Shown: positions 1 through 9,728, numbered from the stretch's first letter. The stretch is DNA of 64,000 nt from Gallionella capsiferriformans ES-2 (GCF_000145255.1 NC_014394.1:1674001-1738000), one strand, 5' to 3'. The notes: generated by a model from the sequence alone, not told the origin. Numbers and translations: made by a program.

Positions 1-127
1 TGCATTTCGGCCATTGCGGTCGCTGGATTGATTCACAAACTAAGGCCGCTACCAACCCGAAACAGTCATTGATATCTAGTTCTGCCACTGTATTTCTTAA
101 ACTGCCATGAGCAAATCGTGGCACCAG

Positions 128-1087
128 TCAAAACCGGACGGTAGGCAGATGCTCGCCGAAGTAACCGATCAGAACCAAGGCTTCGTCTCCTGCCCTTTCT
201 GCATGAAAATAGAGCCGAGCCCCATTTCCACCACTCGGTTTTGTGTGATCGCTCCAGCGGCGCGACGTGAAGCCTTGGGGCATAGGGAAATCGCGCAATG
301 GGCCATGGCTTGCATGCTGTAGAGTTGCATTGGATTCTCGGCTCCATGAGATTGCACTGGCAGGGGAATATTGAGTATCCGGTTGCCAAGATGACACTCC
401 TTGATCCAAGGCACGAAGATGGCGGAACAATTGATGGAAAACGGGTTCATTGCCAGTGAGCCCAGTAATTTGCTGTAAGGCTCTTGGACCGAAGCGTAAT
501 TGTGGAAACAGATCGCTGGCGCGTTCAATCAATTGCTTGCCGTTCGCAACGGAATCCTCAATGCCTCGCGTGATGGATTCGCTTCGTTGGCAGGCATCTT
601 CTTTAGTCACCAAGCGGCAGACTTGGATCGTCTCCCAGAACTCGTCATCACCATCTAGTGTGGCAAGGTCAATGGCGAGCTCGGTACTATTGTGAAAATT
701 CGCGCTGCCCAGTGCCACGGCAGGCTGGTTGGTCAGCGCAGCGAATGCCAGACCAATAACGCTTACATTGCCTAAGTGTCCTTCAATGGCACGTGCTCCT
801 TCGACCATGGCGAACAATCCTTCAGCGCCATCAATGAACGGCTGTTTGCCTAGGCGCTGAGCGATGAGTATTCCTGCGTCACGATTTGTTCCGGGGTCGA
901 AACACCATCGGCGCAAGCCGCACCCTTGACCGATATCCTGATCGGCGGCGGTGCGAACGGAGCGTAATACCCGCGCACATCCCAACTCGTCCAATGCGCT
1001 AATAGTCGATGCTAGTGCCAGAATTCGTCGGGCAGGATTCCAGCTACCACAGGGCGCGAGAGTGGATTCGTCTAAGATCACGTCCAT
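128..1087 (-). CDS. Unrecognised third protein of a DUF262/ATPase operon
   Basis: A 319-residue soluble protein that I do not recognise. It starts with MDVILDES, has no signal peptide or membrane segment, and ends in a conserved-looking tail (RLYFHAER, then IGYFGEHLPTVRF) of a kind I associate with small accessory proteins of defence operons. The N-terminal 130 residues are Ala/Leu-rich and look alpha/beta. It begins 7 bases after the stop of the ATPase gene, so it is translated as the last gene of a three-gene operon. Its position suggests it is the effector or adaptor of the module. This is inference from context only; no catalytic motif is clear. Confidence 0.7.
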   Translation of the reverse strand: MDVILDESTLAPCGSWNPARRILALASTISALDELGCARVLRSVRTAADQDIGQGCGLRRWCFDPGTNRDAGILIAQRLGKQPFIDGAEGLFAMVEGARAIEGHLGNVSVIGLAFAALTNQPAVALGSANFHNSTELAIDLATLDGDDEFWETIQVCRLVTKEDACQRSESITRGIEDSVANGKQLIERASDLFPQLRFGPRALQQITGLTGNEPVFHQLFRHLRALDQGVSSWQPDTQYSPASAISWSRESNATLQHASHGPLRDFPMPQGFTSRRWSDHTKPSGGNGARLYFHAERAGDEALVLIGYFGEHLPTVRF

Positions 1088-1094
1088 GGGTGGG

Positions 1095-2222
1095 CTACAT
1101 TAATTCAGCAAGTGCGAAATCCAATTGATCGAAAAAACCTTCAGGCCATGAATTAAGTCGCCCATCATCATCCATGGTGGGGGATTCAGGGACGGCAGCC
1201 TGACCTGGGCGATGGGCGAAGAAGTGTATTAGGGCATCAGATGCGGGGAGTTTTTTCTGCTTAACGGCCAACCGAACACCATTGAGAACATGGTCTGAAT
1301 GGGTTTCCAGAACCACTTGTATACCCGTGGCAGCGGTTTCCGCCAATAATATGCCGATGTTTTGCTGCGCACGCGGGTGGAGATGAACTTCGGGATTTTC
1401 GATAAGCAATACATCTCCGACGCGAGCAGCCAACAAAGAAACAATGATCGGAAAAAGCTGTGTCAGGCCAAAGCCAACATTTTGCGGTCGCTGAAAATCC
1501 GACCGGGAATCGGAGCGCAGGCGCAGGCTAATAGCGCTTACACCCTCAATGGGCGAGACCCGCAGGTCGCAGCCGGGGAAAAAGCGTTGCATATATCCCC
1601 GAACTTGATGGAACAAGGTGGGTGGGGTGTCTGGCAAACATAAGGCCGGATTCACTTCATCTTCGCCCCGCCAATAAAGCAGACCCGCCGCCATTTCGCC
1701 GTGATGTCCAACGCGTGCATGTCCATCCGCCACGCGCAAGGGAAGCAATTCTCTGGGGCCGGTACGCTCAGCAGTTATCCAGCTTAGATTTCGCAGAGCG
1801 GTGACCGCCTGTGAGGTCTCTGCACAGGCGGGCGGCATCAGCCAGCGTGTGGAGACTCCAAGGGGAACAGGGATTCCGTCTAGCTCTACGTGTTCCAGTT
1901 CGATGGATAACGCCCTCCGGTCCTCGGCTCTGAACGACCATTTAACCTTCTGTTCATCGGTGGTAACACCCAAAGCCAGATCACGTCGCGCCGAGTCTTG
2001 GTTGAGTACATCGGCAGCATTGCCTAAAGCCAATTCGGGGCCTTCGAGCAGCAAGGAGCGCCCCCATTCCTGCTGTCTGAAAGTCTGGGATAGCAGCACT
2101 AGGGCCTGCATAACCGAAGACTTTCCGCCGCCATTCACTCCCGTTAGCAGGGTCAGAGGCCCCAACCGCAGGTTCAGGGTGTCGAAACATTTGAAACTGG
2201 AAAGATGGATTTCACGCAGCAT
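1095..2222 (-). CDS. AAA ATPase with DUF3696-type C-terminus (OLD/ABC-like)
   Basis: A 375-residue P-loop ATPase. It begins MLREIHLSSFKCF, the usual start of RecF/OLD-like ATPases. The Walker A motif GVNGGGKSS is at residues 28-35, the ABC-like Walker B is LLIENPEVHLHP, and the switch region is ETHSDHVLNGVR. The C-terminal motif GRLNSWPEGFFDQ is the hallmark of DUF3696. I chose the ATG at 2222 rather than the upstream in-frame start at 2321 because it gives the family N-terminus and a short 11-base overlap with the DUF262 gene. Such ATPases act as sensors or regulators in many phage-defence modules. That role here is inferred from the neighbours. Confidence 0.85.
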   Translation of the reverse strand: MLREIHLSSFKCFDTLNLRLGPLTLLTGVNGGGKSSVMQALVLLSQTFRQQEWGRSLLLEGPELALGNAADVLNQDSARRDLALGVTTDEQKVKWSFRAEDRRALSIELEHVELDGIPVPLGVSTRWLMPPACAETSQAVTALRNLSWITAERTGPRELLPLRVADGHARVGHHGEMAAGLLYWRGEDEVNPALCLPDTPPTLFHQVRGYMQRFFPGCDLRVSPIEGVSAISLRLRSDSRSDFQRPQNVGFGLTQLFPIIVSLLAARVGDVLLIENPEVHLHPRAQQNIGILLAETAATGIQVVLETHSDHVLNGVRLAVKQKKLPASDALIHFFAHRPGQAAVPESPTMDDDGRLNSWPEGFFDQLDFALAELM

Positions 2223-3327
2223 TGAACACCTCGTTGAACATGGCCTTGGCAATCTGAAAGCGGGTGCGAACTGCCCTTGTGGCATTGGATCCATAAGTGA
2301 TGGCGCGAATGAAATCCTCATCTTCCATCAAGGCGTAAAATTTCTCCCGAAGCAGATTAGCGTTCGCTTCCACACTAGCTTCGGTATACCGGGCAAGTCC
2401 CGTACTCATGACATCAAACAAGGAGGCGTTGAGGATACTCCGCCTCTGTTCTGAAAAAGTATGCTTTCTGAATGCTTGCCGACCGAATACGATAAAGTTG
2501 TTATTCATGGCTCGCCGGAATCGATGACTTAGCTGTTCCATTTCTTCCAGGCTGGATTTGTTTATCGCCTCCAATCCCTTGGCTAGCCAATCATCCATAT
2601 CGCCACGATAGTCATCTATATCCATCAGCCGGAAAGAACAGAATCGGTTGATCATCTCGCGATCCTGCATTTTTCCGACATTGAGGCTGCCGCCGGTTGC
2701 TTTCTGGAAAGCCAGGGATAGGGCTTCATCACGCAGGAACTGAGTTGCGGGGCCGTTGTAAATGGCATTGCGCATTTGCTGACGGGTCAGCACTTCTCCA
2801 CCGTTAACACGCTCAAAGATGTCTAGGCGCGCTCGCTCGGGCACTGAACGATCAATGATGTAGAAAAGTAATTGGCAATCCTCCACTCGATTCTGCAAGC
2901 GAACGTCCAAACCATCGAAACGCTTACCGTTAAGTTCTGGTCGATCAATGAGATGGAGGGCAAGGTCGTTGTCTAGAAAACGCAAGAGCGTGGTAAGACG
3001 CTGTCGCCCATCCACTACGATCAACCGCCCTTCGTTGTCTTCCGCCACATAGAATACCGGCAATGGTATTCGCAGAAGGATCGATTCGATCAAGCGGCTT
3101 TGTTTATCCTTATCCCAAACGAACTCTCGCTGAAAATCTGGATCGAGGACGAATCTAGCATTCCTAATCCGCCGAATCACGTCAGATGCTGTTCGACGTT
3201 CATCCCGGATTGCCAGCTCGTCTAGGGGATAGCCCTCCCAACCACCAGGCTCGGGGGGCTCATATCCCTCTAGGGTTTTTTGCACTTCCTCGTCAGTTTG
3301 TATTTCGTTGACTATGTTGGTTGTCAT
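2212..3327 (-). CDS. DUF262 domain protein (GmrSD/ParB-like fold)
   Basis: A 371-residue DUF262 protein. The N-terminal domain carries the family signatures PDFQREFVW (residues 63-71) and VVDGRQRLTTLLRFL, where DGRQR (106-110) is the nucleotide-binding/hydrolase motif of the GmrSD/DndB/ParB-like superfamily. No DUF1524 HNH nuclease domain follows, so it is not a full GmrSD enzyme. The ATG at 3327 has a GGAG Shine-Dalgarno sequence five bases upstream. It is the first gene of the operon, overlapping the ATPase by 11 bases. DUF262 proteins are common in defence against modified phage DNA; the exact role of a DUF262-DUF3696-unknown trio is inference. Confidence 0.88.
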   Translation of the reverse strand: MTTNIVNEIQTDEEVQKTLEGYEPPEPGGWEGYPLDELAIRDERRTASDVIRRIRNARFVLDPDFQREFVWDKDKQSRLIESILLRIPLPVFYVAEDNEGRLIVVDGRQRLTTLLRFLDNDLALHLIDRPELNGKRFDGLDVRLQNRVEDCQLLFYIIDRSVPERARLDIFERVNGGEVLTRQQMRNAIYNGPATQFLRDEALSLAFQKATGGSLNVGKMQDREMINRFCSFRLMDIDDYRGDMDDWLAKGLEAINKSSLEEMEQLSHRFRRAMNNNFIVFGRQAFRKHTFSEQRRSILNASLFDVMSTGLARYTEASVEANANLLREKFYALMEDEDFIRAITYGSNATRAVRTRFQIAKAMFNEVFNAA

Positions 3328-3799
3328 GCATACTCCAAATACAGATTTAAGTCATTGTGCGATTTTGACATAAACAGGATAACAATGTGAGTTTCCCATT
3401 TTCGCAGTTGGGTGATGGGTAACTGAATAGTCAGTCGAATAAATCCTGAGCGGTGATCTTAAGATTCAGCAGGCCTGAATGTCGGCTTATGGGCCGTTGG
3501 TGCCGATAAGCAATCGGCCCCTAATCGTCTACTAAGGCCGACAACTGGACTTCGACATGATAGGGCAAAAGGATATCGCAATTCCTATAGTTTTCTACCA
3601 CATTGAAAATGATCCCCACCACACGTCTACCACGCCTACAGCACCAAACGGAGCCAAATAAAACCAAGCCTGGCAAAATTAATTCTGTAATAGGTTATTT
3701 TTTACCACACTTGCTCCCTATTCCCACCACATTTCTACCACAGTCGGTGTGGTAGAAACGCCAAATACAGCTAAACCAGACTAAATCCAACAAAAGAAA
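3328..3799. other. Gene-free stretch with repeated CTACCAC motifs, possible attachment region
   Basis: No gene is seen between the DUF262 start and the tRNA-His terminator. The right half holds repeated copies of a CTACCAC/CCACCAC motif at about 3594-3602, 3614-3634, 3702-3710 and 3723-3741, plus an inverted copy. A G+C-rich inverted repeat, gggccg/cggccc, lies at 3491-3519. Spaced short repeats beside a tRNA 3' end resemble arm-type binding sites of a tyrosine integrase. No integrase gene is in the window, so this is a suggestion. Confidence 0.4.
3733..3757. repeat. Perfect 9-bp inverted repeat ttctaccac/gtggtagaa
   Basis: The arms are at 3733-3741 and 3749-3757, separated by a 7-base spacer. 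The arm contains the CTACCAC motif that recurs in direct orientation in the preceding 150 bases. The geometry fits a dimeric protein-binding site, for example integrase core or arm sites, and there is no T-run to make it a terminator. Confidence 0.55.
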
Positions 3800-3830
3800 A
3801 AAGCCGCTAACTCATTGAATTAGCGGCTTT
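3790..3830 (-). terminator. Rho-independent terminator of the tRNA operon
   Basis: An 11-bp perfect stem (3800-3810 with 3820-3830, arm aaagccgctaa) with a 9-base loop is followed on the minus strand by a T-rich run (complement of the A-run at 3790-3800). It lies five bases beyond the CCA end of tRNA-His and would terminate the leftward tRNA transcript. Confidence 0.85.
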
Positions 3831-3834
3831 AATT

Positions 3835-3911
3835 TGGGGTGGCTGATGGGGCTCGAACCCACGACAACAGGAATCACAATCCTGGACTCTACCAACTGAG
3901 CTACAGCCACC
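3835..3911 (-). tRNA. tRNA-His (GTG)
   Basis: A 77-nt cloverleaf on the minus strand with the anticodon loop TTGTGAT, the TTCGAGC T-loop and an encoded CCA. The extra G at the 5' end, typical of tRNA-His, is present. It is the last tRNA of a leftward cluster, and its 3' end faces the DUF262 operon, the usual orientation for a tRNA used as an integration site. Confidence 0.97.
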
Positions 3912-3953
3912 ATTAAACTTGCCAGACTTTCCGTCTTGGCGCCCGACAGACAC

Positions 3954-4030
3954 TGGTGTGCCCAACAGGAATCGAACCTGTAACCCCCAGCTTAGAAGGC
4001 TGGTGCTCTATCCGGTTGAGCTATGGGCAC
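3954..4030 (-). tRNA. tRNA-Arg (TCT)
   Basis: A 77-nt tRNA on the minus strand with the anticodon loop CTTCTAA, a TTCGATT T-loop and an encoded CCA. It lies between tRNA-Pro and tRNA-His in one leftward cluster, similar in content to the Arg-His-Pro tRNA clusters of other proteobacteria. Confidence 0.96.
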
Positions 4031-4071
4031 AAATTCTTGTTCGATCTATAGAGATCAGAACACTACTTAAA

Positions 4072-4148
4072 TGGTCGGGGTGGAGAGATTCGAACTCCCG
4101 ACATCCTGGTCCCAAACCAGGCGCGCTACCAGGCTACGCTACACCCCG
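4072..4148 (-). tRNA. tRNA-Pro (TGG), copy 1
   Basis: A 77-nt tRNA with the anticodon loop TTTGGGA and an encoded CCA, on the minus strand. It is identical over its full length to the second tRNA-Pro 58 bases to the right. Confidence 0.96.
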
Positions 4149-4206
4149 AATTTCGTGCATTATACAGCAAAAGCATTGCAACTTACAACAAAAATCAACT
4201 AAAACC

Positions 4207-4283
4207 TGGTCGGGGTGGAGAGATTCGAACTCCCGACATCCTGGTCCCAAACCAGGCGCGCTACCAGGCTACGCTACACCCCG
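4207..4283 (-). tRNA. tRNA-Pro (TGG), copy 2
   Basis: A 77-nt tRNA identical in sequence to copy 1, with anticodon TGG and an encoded CCA. The flanks differ, so the duplication covers little more than the gene itself. It is the first tRNA of the leftward cluster and lies downstream of pgsA on the same strand. Confidence 0.96.
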
Positions 4284-4330
4284 AAGGCTGCGCATTATAC
4301 AGACGCGCCCCGATAATGCAACGGCGTTAT

Positions 4331-4897
4331 TCAAATTTCTTTCAATCTTTGCATCGCCATCATCAGGTAATAGCCCATAGACCACAAGGTCAGCAGCGCC
4401 GCCATATAAAGCAGCATTGAACCTAGCACCTGACAATCCAATCCGGCAAACTCCTCGTGATAAAGCAGCAGCGCAATGGCAACCATCTGAAAAGTCGTCT
4501 TAATTTTACCCAGCATCGAAACTGCCATACTCTTACTCTCACCGACTTTCGCCATCCATTCACGCAAGGCGGAAATGGTAATTTCGCGGCCGATGATGAT
4601 AAACGCAATAATTGCATCGGCGCGTCCCAGCTTGACCAGCAAAATTAAGGCGGCGGCGACCATCAACTTGTCAGCGACCGGATCGAGGAAGGCACCAAAC
4701 GCAGAGGATTGATTCAGGCGACGCGCGAGATAACCGTCCAACCAGTCTGTCACTGCAGCGAGCAAAAAAACACCAGTCGCAATTAAATTCTTCAGATGCG
4801 GACTTAGCGTAGTATCAGACAGGTAAAAAGCCGTCACAAACACAGGGATGAGCAGAATCCTCAGCCATGTGAGCAGATTTGGGATGTTTATATTCAT
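4331..4897 (-). CDS. pgsA: CDP-diacylglycerol-glycerol-3-phosphate 3-phosphatidyltransferase
   Basis: A 188-residue inner-membrane enzyme that makes phosphatidylglycerophosphate, the first committed step to phosphatidylglycerol and cardiolipin. The CDP-alcohol phosphotransferase signature (DWLDGYLARR, then FGAFLDPVADKL) is intact, with all the metal-binding aspartates present. Several hydrophobic segments follow and the length matches the family. It starts five bases after the uvrC stop on the same strand, so uvrC-pgsA are probably cotranscribed, a common proteobacterial arrangement; the tRNA-Pro genes follow. Confidence 0.96.
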   Translation of the reverse strand: MNINIPNLLTWLRILLIPVFVTAFYLSDTTLSPHLKNLIATGVFLLAAVTDWLDGYLARRLNQSSAFGAFLDPVADKLMVAAALILLVKLGRADAIIAFIIIGREITISALREWMAKVGESKSMAVSMLGKIKTTFQMVAIALLLYHEEFAGLDCQVLGSMLLYMAALLTLWSMGYYLMMAMQRLKEI

Positions 4898-4902
4898 GGT
4901 CG

Positions 4903-6708
4903 TTAGTGTAGCCGCTGGTAAATCACTTGGGCAAGCGATTTACTGATTCCTTCAACCTGACAGAGTTGCTCGACGGAGGCCTGCGCGACTTCACGCAGCC
5001 CGCCAAAGTGGGTCAGCAGGCTGCGGCGGCGTTTGTCGCCAACCCCCGCGATTTCCTCCAAACTCGATGCGGTGCGCGTTTTGCCGCGCCGTGCGCGGTG
5101 GCCGGCTACCGCAAAACGGTGCGCCTCGTCACGGATCTGTTGTATCAAATGCAGCGCGGGATCATCCGCTGGCAACTGCCGTGCCGTACCGTCGGGGAAA
5201 ATCAGCTGCTCCATGCCAGGCTTACGCTCAACGCCCTTCGCCACCCCCACCAGCGCCAGATCAAGCGCCAGCTCCGCCATGACTTCCATCGCGACATGCA
5301 ACTGCCCCAGACCGCCGTCGATCAAAACCAGATCCGGCCGTGCGCCCTCCCCCGTGCGGATTTTCTGATAGCGACGGGTCAATGCCTGACGCATCGCCGC
5401 ATAGTCATCCCCCGGCGTAATGCCACTGATGTTGTAGCGCCGGTATTGCGAAGAACGCATATCCAGATTTTCGTAGACCACACAGGAGGCGACTGTGGCC
5501 TCGCCCATGATATGACTGATATCAAAACACTCGATGCGCTGCACAGTGGGCATTTCCAGCCATTCACGCAACCTGTCCAGACGCTGTTGCTGCCCGCCTT
5601 GCTGCATCACGCGCTGCCCCAGCGCCAACTCGGCATTGCGTTGCGCCATCTCAAGCCATTGCCGGCGCTCGCCTGTCGTAGCGGTGCTAATTTTCACTGC
5701 ATGTCCCGCCTGCTCGCTCAACAGTTGCGCCAGGGTTTTATCGGTGCAGTCAGACGCGAGCAACAGTATCGGTGGCACGGCGAGATCAAGATAATGCTGC
5801 GCGATAAAGGCTACGACAATTTCATCTGAGGCCAGACCTTCCGCATGCTCAGGGAAAAAACTCTTATCTCCCAGATGACGTCCGCCACGCACCATCGCAA
5901 GATTCAGGCAGACCAAACCGCCTGATTGCGCCAGTGCGATGATATCGGCATCCGTCGTCCCGCCGGTCGACTCTACGAATTGTTTTTGCTGGACGGTATG
6001 CAGCGCACGCAACTGGTCGCGCAGCACGGCGGCCTGCTCGTAATGCTGATTTTCAGCCGCCTGATCCATCGCATCGCGCAAAGTGCGCTCGACTTCCTGA
6101 TGTTTACCCTGCAACAGTAGTACGGCACGATGTATATCGGCCTGATAGTCTAGTGCCGAGATCAGATTCACACAGGGCGCGGTGCAGCGATTGATCTGAT
6201 GCTGCAAACAGGGACGCGTGCGATTGTTATACACGCTGTCCTCGCAGGTGCGGATGCGAAATATCCGTTGCAGCAACTGTATCGTCTCGCGCGCGGCATA
6301 AGAATTCGGATACGGGCCGAAATACTGATGCTGCTTGTTCGGCGTGCCGCGATAATAGGTCAAACGGGGAAACTCATCCCCCGTCAGTACGATATACGGA
6401 TAGGACTTGTCATCGCGAAACAGGATGTTGTAACGCGGCTTTAGGGATTTGATCAGATTGTTTTCAAGCAGCAAGGCCTCGGCTTCAGAGCGCGTCACCG
6501 TGGTTTCGATGCGCGCAATATGCGAGACCATCAAACGGATGCGCGGCGACACATTGGTCTTCTGAAAATACGATGAGACGCGTTTTTTCAGCTGAACAGC
6601 CTTACCAACATAGAGCAGCGCACCCTTGTCATCGTAATAGCGATAGACGCCCGGCAGCAGCGGCAGGCTGGCCAGGATAGGCTTGGGATCAAATTTTTCC
6701 GTAGCCAA
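4903..6708 (-). CDS. uvrC: Excinuclease ABC subunit C
   Basis: A 601-residue UvrC, the nuclease that makes both incisions in nucleotide excision repair with UvrA and UvrB. The order is a GIY-YIG domain ([11 protein letters not shown] then LLYVGKA), a UVR motif region around residues 200-250, the RNase H-like endonuclease domain, and a C-terminal helix-hairpin-helix pair ([18 protein letters not shown]). I placed the start at a TTG at 6708, which gives the family start (ATEKFDPK) seven bases after the preceding gene; an ATG at 6756 would overlap that gene by 41 bases. Confidence 0.95.
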   Translation of the reverse strand: MATEKFDPKPILASLPLLPGVYRYYDDKGALLYVGKAVQLKKRVSSYFQKTNVSPRIRLMVSHIARIETTVTRSEAEALLLENNLIKSLKPRYNILFRDDKSYPYIVLTGDEFPRLTYYRGTPNKQHQYFGPYPNSYAARETIQLLQRIFRIRTCEDSVYNNRTRPCLQHQINRCTAPCVNLISALDYQADIHRAVLLLQGKHQEVERTLRDAMDQAAENQHYEQAAVLRDQLRALHTVQQKQFVESTGGTTDADIIALAQSGGLVCLNLAMVRGGRHLGDKSFFPEHAEGLASDEIVVAFIAQHYLDLAVPPILLLASDCTDKTLAQLLSEQAGHAVKISTATTGERRQWLEMAQRNAELALGQRVMQQGGQQQRLDRLREWLEMPTVQRIECFDISHIMGEATVASCVVYENLDMRSSQYRRYNISGITPGDDYAAMRQALTRRYQKIRTGEGARPDLVLIDGGLGQLHVAMEVMAELALDLALVGVAKGVERKPGMEQLIFPDGTARQLPADDPALHLIQQIRDEAHRFAVAGHRARRGKTRTASSLEEIAGVGDKRRRSLLTHFGGLREVAQASVEQLCQVEGISKSLAQVIYQRLH

Positions 6709-6715
6709 AGGACGC

Positions 6716-8839
6716 TTAGCGGTGCCCGAAGAAGCCGAAATACCATAAGGCGGCAAGCGTCGCCACTAGCGCGATCAGCAGCACATAATACGGCCAGACG
6801 GATTTTTTCTCGGCGAAGGGATCAAACAGCGAACGGTTTGCGCCCGACGGCAGACTTGCGACACCCGTCAGCGATGTGCCGAATGGAATATTGATTCTTG
6901 CACGCGCATTCACGGCCCAGCCATTCGCATCCAAAATGGGCGCCAGATTACGGCGCTTGAGTTTAAACCAGGCCAACACCATCGCAGGACCCGAGATTGC
7001 CAGCATCAAGCCTGCCAGCGCCAGCGGAATTTGCCAGAGCTTCAAACCCAATACGCCGCCGACGATATGAGCGAGTATTCCGCCGATCGCGCCGATCGCA
7101 AGACCGATGGCCGCAAAAATACCGGCAAACTTGCCCACATCGAAAGCGGGTTTCGGTACAACAGGGCCTGAGACCGCCTTGCCGTTATCGACCACAGCCT
7201 TGATCATGCCGGACTCGGCGGTGCTGGCCTTGGCACTGGCTATTTTCTGCAACTGTTCGCTGATCGATTTGGATAGTTTCTTATAGGGAGACCAGAAGGC
7301 CTGCCGGATACCGATGGGGTGATCGATGATGCGCACGATGGTCGCATCCCAGTCACGCCCTTTCCTGTCGTAGAAAATACCGTTGCGGCCGACCGTCAAA
7401 AAGTCCGAGTCACCGGCCGTGAAGGCGGCGGCAATGCTCATTTTTTCCGATCCGCGTACACAATCGCAATACACCAGACATACGCCGCTCAGGGTCGCCG
7501 ATACGGCGTGCTTGCCCACATCGTCCACCTTGACGGTCAGCTCGCAACTACGCCCGTCAAGATACAGGGTGCCGACCTGAAAGATCGCTTTTTCGCGGCC
7601 GGTATAAAAATTGCGGAAAGAGACAAAATTATTCACCAGAACAAACAGGTCGCGCTTGTAACGCAACAGGCGTTCGACAGCATGAATCGCTTTCACCTCG
7701 GCTTCAACCGCCTTGTCCTCGGCAATCAACGCATCAATCTGAGCCTTGTGTGCGCCCGCGATCAGTTCGCGCAGGCGTGTCATACCCAGCGACTCGGCAC
7801 AGCACAGCGGCTTTTCCGCCTGCCAGGCATCGAATGCGGCGAACTTTCCGCAAAGCAGTGCCCATTCAGCCGCATCCAATACTCCCCGTTCGCCCAGAAT
7901 CGGGGTAACAACCTGCGCCGTCAGTTCAGCCACACGGGCTTGCCACGCCGGATTAATGCCAGCGACCAGCGACAACGGCTTGCCCGCAGCGATACCGGAC
8001 AAAGGGAAACTCGCTACATCCGCGCTTTGTGAGGACAGACTCTGCACGGAAATCTGCTGATAATCCTCTATTGATCGATTCAAAGCTGCCGCAGCACGCG
8101 GATCAAAAGCGGCTAACTGACAGCGGGTAAAGTAATCGTCGATCTTGTCGCGTAGCGCATGAAAAGCATACGCCGCCGCCTGAGTCTGCTCACCCAGCGG
8201 CAAAATCTCTGCATCCGACTCTCCCCTTGCGTACCAGCCCGAAAAGGCGGTCGCTTCGGCAAAAAACCGCTCGGTAATTTCCTGATTGATACCGGCCTCG
8301 CCGCTCAAGTCAGCCACCGTCCCGGCACATTTGCTGATATCTTCGATCGTCGCGCGCAATCCTTCATCGCTGATCTGCGCAGAGGTAATCACGCCGTCGC
8401 CGTTAAACTGCAAGCCTGCGACCAGTTGGGCGATATCGGTCATATCCGACATGCAAATGACGCCCGCCTCCAGCCTGCCCATATTTTTCAGAATATGCTG
8501 CGCGGAACGCAAAATCTGCTGCCCCTCTTCGCGGCTGTCGTCGATATCTGTGAGCGCTAACTCATCGGTGCCTGACACCAGCAAATCCGGATTTTTCAGT
8601 AAGGCTGCCGCCCATTCGATCGCGGTCAGCACTTCGTTCGCTCGCACACGGCCATCCGCATCGCTGTCGATCAAATCAAGCGTGCGGGTATCGAATTCGA
8701 TGCCGCGCGTCGGGCAACTCAATGCCACCCAAAGCTTTTGATCCAAATCCTTGAGTGCGATCAGATCAGCACCCGTATCCAGCCTGACCTGATCGAAACC
8801 GCCTGCGCGAAAAAAATTCCATGTATGAGCTTTAGTCAT
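6716..8839 (-). CDS. Large EF-hand-containing membrane protein of unknown function
   Basis: A 707-residue protein that I cannot name. Residues 58-69 form a canonical EF-hand loop ([12 protein letters not shown], with acidic residues at loop positions 1, 3, 5 and 12), and a second degenerate loop ([11 protein letters not shown]) lies about 85 residues later. The middle is largely helical. Near the C-terminus a Gly/Ala/Ile-rich pair of hydrophobic segments (about residues 570-630) and a last membrane helix ([20 protein letters not shown]) point to the inner membrane. There is no signal peptide, so the EF-hand part probably faces the cytoplasm. It lies directly upstream of uvrC. Calcium sensing is inference from the loop only. 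Confidence 0.8.
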   Translation of the reverse strand: MTKAHTWNFFRAGGFDQVRLDTGADLIALKDLDQKLWVALSCPTRGIEFDTRTLDLIDSDADGRVRANEVLTAIEWAAALLKNPDLLVSGTDELALTDIDDSREEGQQILRSAQHILKNMGRLEAGVICMSDMTDIAQLVAGLQFNGDGVITSAQISDEGLRATIEDISKCAGTVADLSGEAGINQEITERFFAEATAFSGWYARGESDAEILPLGEQTQAAAYAFHALRDKIDDYFTRCQLAAFDPRAAAALNRSIEDYQQISVQSLSSQSADVASFPLSGIAAGKPLSLVAGINPAWQARVAELTAQVVTPILGERGVLDAAEWALLCGKFAAFDAWQAEKPLCCAESLGMTRLRELIAGAHKAQIDALIAEDKAVEAEVKAIHAVERLLRYKRDLFVLVNNFVSFRNFYTGREKAIFQVGTLYLDGRSCELTVKVDDVGKHAVSATLSGVCLVYCDCVRGSEKMSIAAAFTAGDSDFLTVGRNGIFYDRKGRDWDATIVRIIDHPIGIRQAFWSPYKKLSKSISEQLQKIASAKASTAESGMIKAVVDNGKAVSGPVVPKPAFDVGKFAGIFAAIGLAIGAIGGILAHIVGGVLGLKLWQIPLALAGLMLAISGPAMVLAWFKLKRRNLAPILDANGWAVNARARINIPFGTSLTGVASLPSGANRSLFDPFAEKKSVWPYYVLLIALVATLAALWYFGFFGHR

Positions 8840-8882
8840 GTTTATTCCATCGTTAATTTTTTGTTATACAAACCGGATAACG

Positions 8883-9728
8883 CTAATTTTCCCGGTATTC
8901 CAGTGTATAGGATGCCAGCTTGTCTTGCCCCAGCACGCTGACCAGATACGGCATCACCTGCTGAAGGGTGCCGTGCAGATTCCAAGGCGGATTGAGCACG
9001 AACATACCGCTGCCGTGCATACCGAAACCATCTTCACCGGGACCTTTTACACTCAGGGCGACATGCAACCAACTCTTCACCGGGAGCTTTTTGAGCTGTT
9101 CAGGCAATTCACGCGCATCGTTACGCTGCAACTGGGGATACCACACCGCATATACACCGCCGGCAAATCGCTTGAGACCTTCATTGAGCGCGGTCACCAC
9201 ACGCTGATAATCCTGCTTCTCTTCATAAGGGGGATCGATCAACATCAGCGCGCGACGCGGCGGGGGCGGCAGCAAGGCTTTGAGCGCACCGAAACCATCC
9301 GATGTCTGCACCAGCACATCGGATCGGTAGTCGGCAAAATTATCTTTCAGAAGTTCGGTATCGGACGGGTGCAATTCAAACAGGCGCATCTTGTCGCCGT
9401 CGCGCAACAGCTCGGCGGCAACCAGCGGCGAGCCGGGATAGAGCTTCATCAGTCCGTCCGGATTAATTCCTTTGACCAGATTCACATAGCCTGCGAGTGC
9501 TTCGGGCAAATCGTCACGATCCCAAAGTCTGGCGATGCCGCTTTCATACTCTGCATTCTGCACCGCATAGCCGCGATCCAAGGAATAGCACCCGGCCCCC
9601 GCATGCGTATCGATATACCAGAAAGGTTTGTCTTTTTGGGCCAGATAGGTCAGTAATTGCACCTCGATAAAGTGCTTGAGCACATCGGCATGGTTGCCGG
9701 CGTGAAAGGCGTGACGGTAACTCAACAT
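8883..9728 (-). CDS. rlmJ: 23S rRNA (adenine(2030)-N(6))-methyltransferase
   Basis: A 281-residue RlmJ, which methylates A2030 of 23S rRNA with SAM. It begins MLSYRHAFHAGNHADVLKH, the highly conserved RlmJ N-terminus, and carries the N6-adenine methylase motif DPPYE in the second half. The length equals the E. coli enzyme when started at 9728; an in-frame start at 9812 would add 28 residues with no family match. It stands alone on the minus strand between the EF-hand protein and a zinc-ribbon protein. Confidence 0.95.
   Translation of the reverse strand: MLSYRHAFHAGNHADVLKHFIEVQLLTYLAQKDKPFWYIDTHAGAGCYSLDRGYAVQNAEYESGIARLWDRDDLPEALAGYVNLVKGINPDGLMKLYPGSPLVAAELLRDGDKMRLFELHPSDTELLKDNFADYRSDVLVQTSDGFGALKALLPPPPRRALMLIDPPYEEKQDYQRVVTALNEGLKRFAGGVYAVWYPQLQRNDARELPEQLKKLPVKSWLHVALSVKGPGEDGFGMHGSGMFVLNPPWNLHGTLQQVMPYLVSVLGQDKLASYTLEYREN

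Noticed and set aside
4072..4283. Duplicated tRNA-Pro as attachment repeats of an inserted element
   Set aside because: Only 58 bases lie between the copies and nothing is inserted; a simple tandem gene duplication explains it.
3919..4380. Plus-strand reading frame of 153 codons
   Set aside because: It runs through four tRNA genes on the other strand; the translated repeats are the two identical tRNA-Pro copies.
4927..5829. 300-codon plus-strand frame inside uvrC
   Set aside because: It is antisense to conserved uvrC motifs and has no recognisable domain or ribosome binding site.
7319..8032. 237-codon plus-strand frame inside the EF-hand protein gene
   Set aside because: It is antisense to a gene with clear protein features and has no domain of its own.
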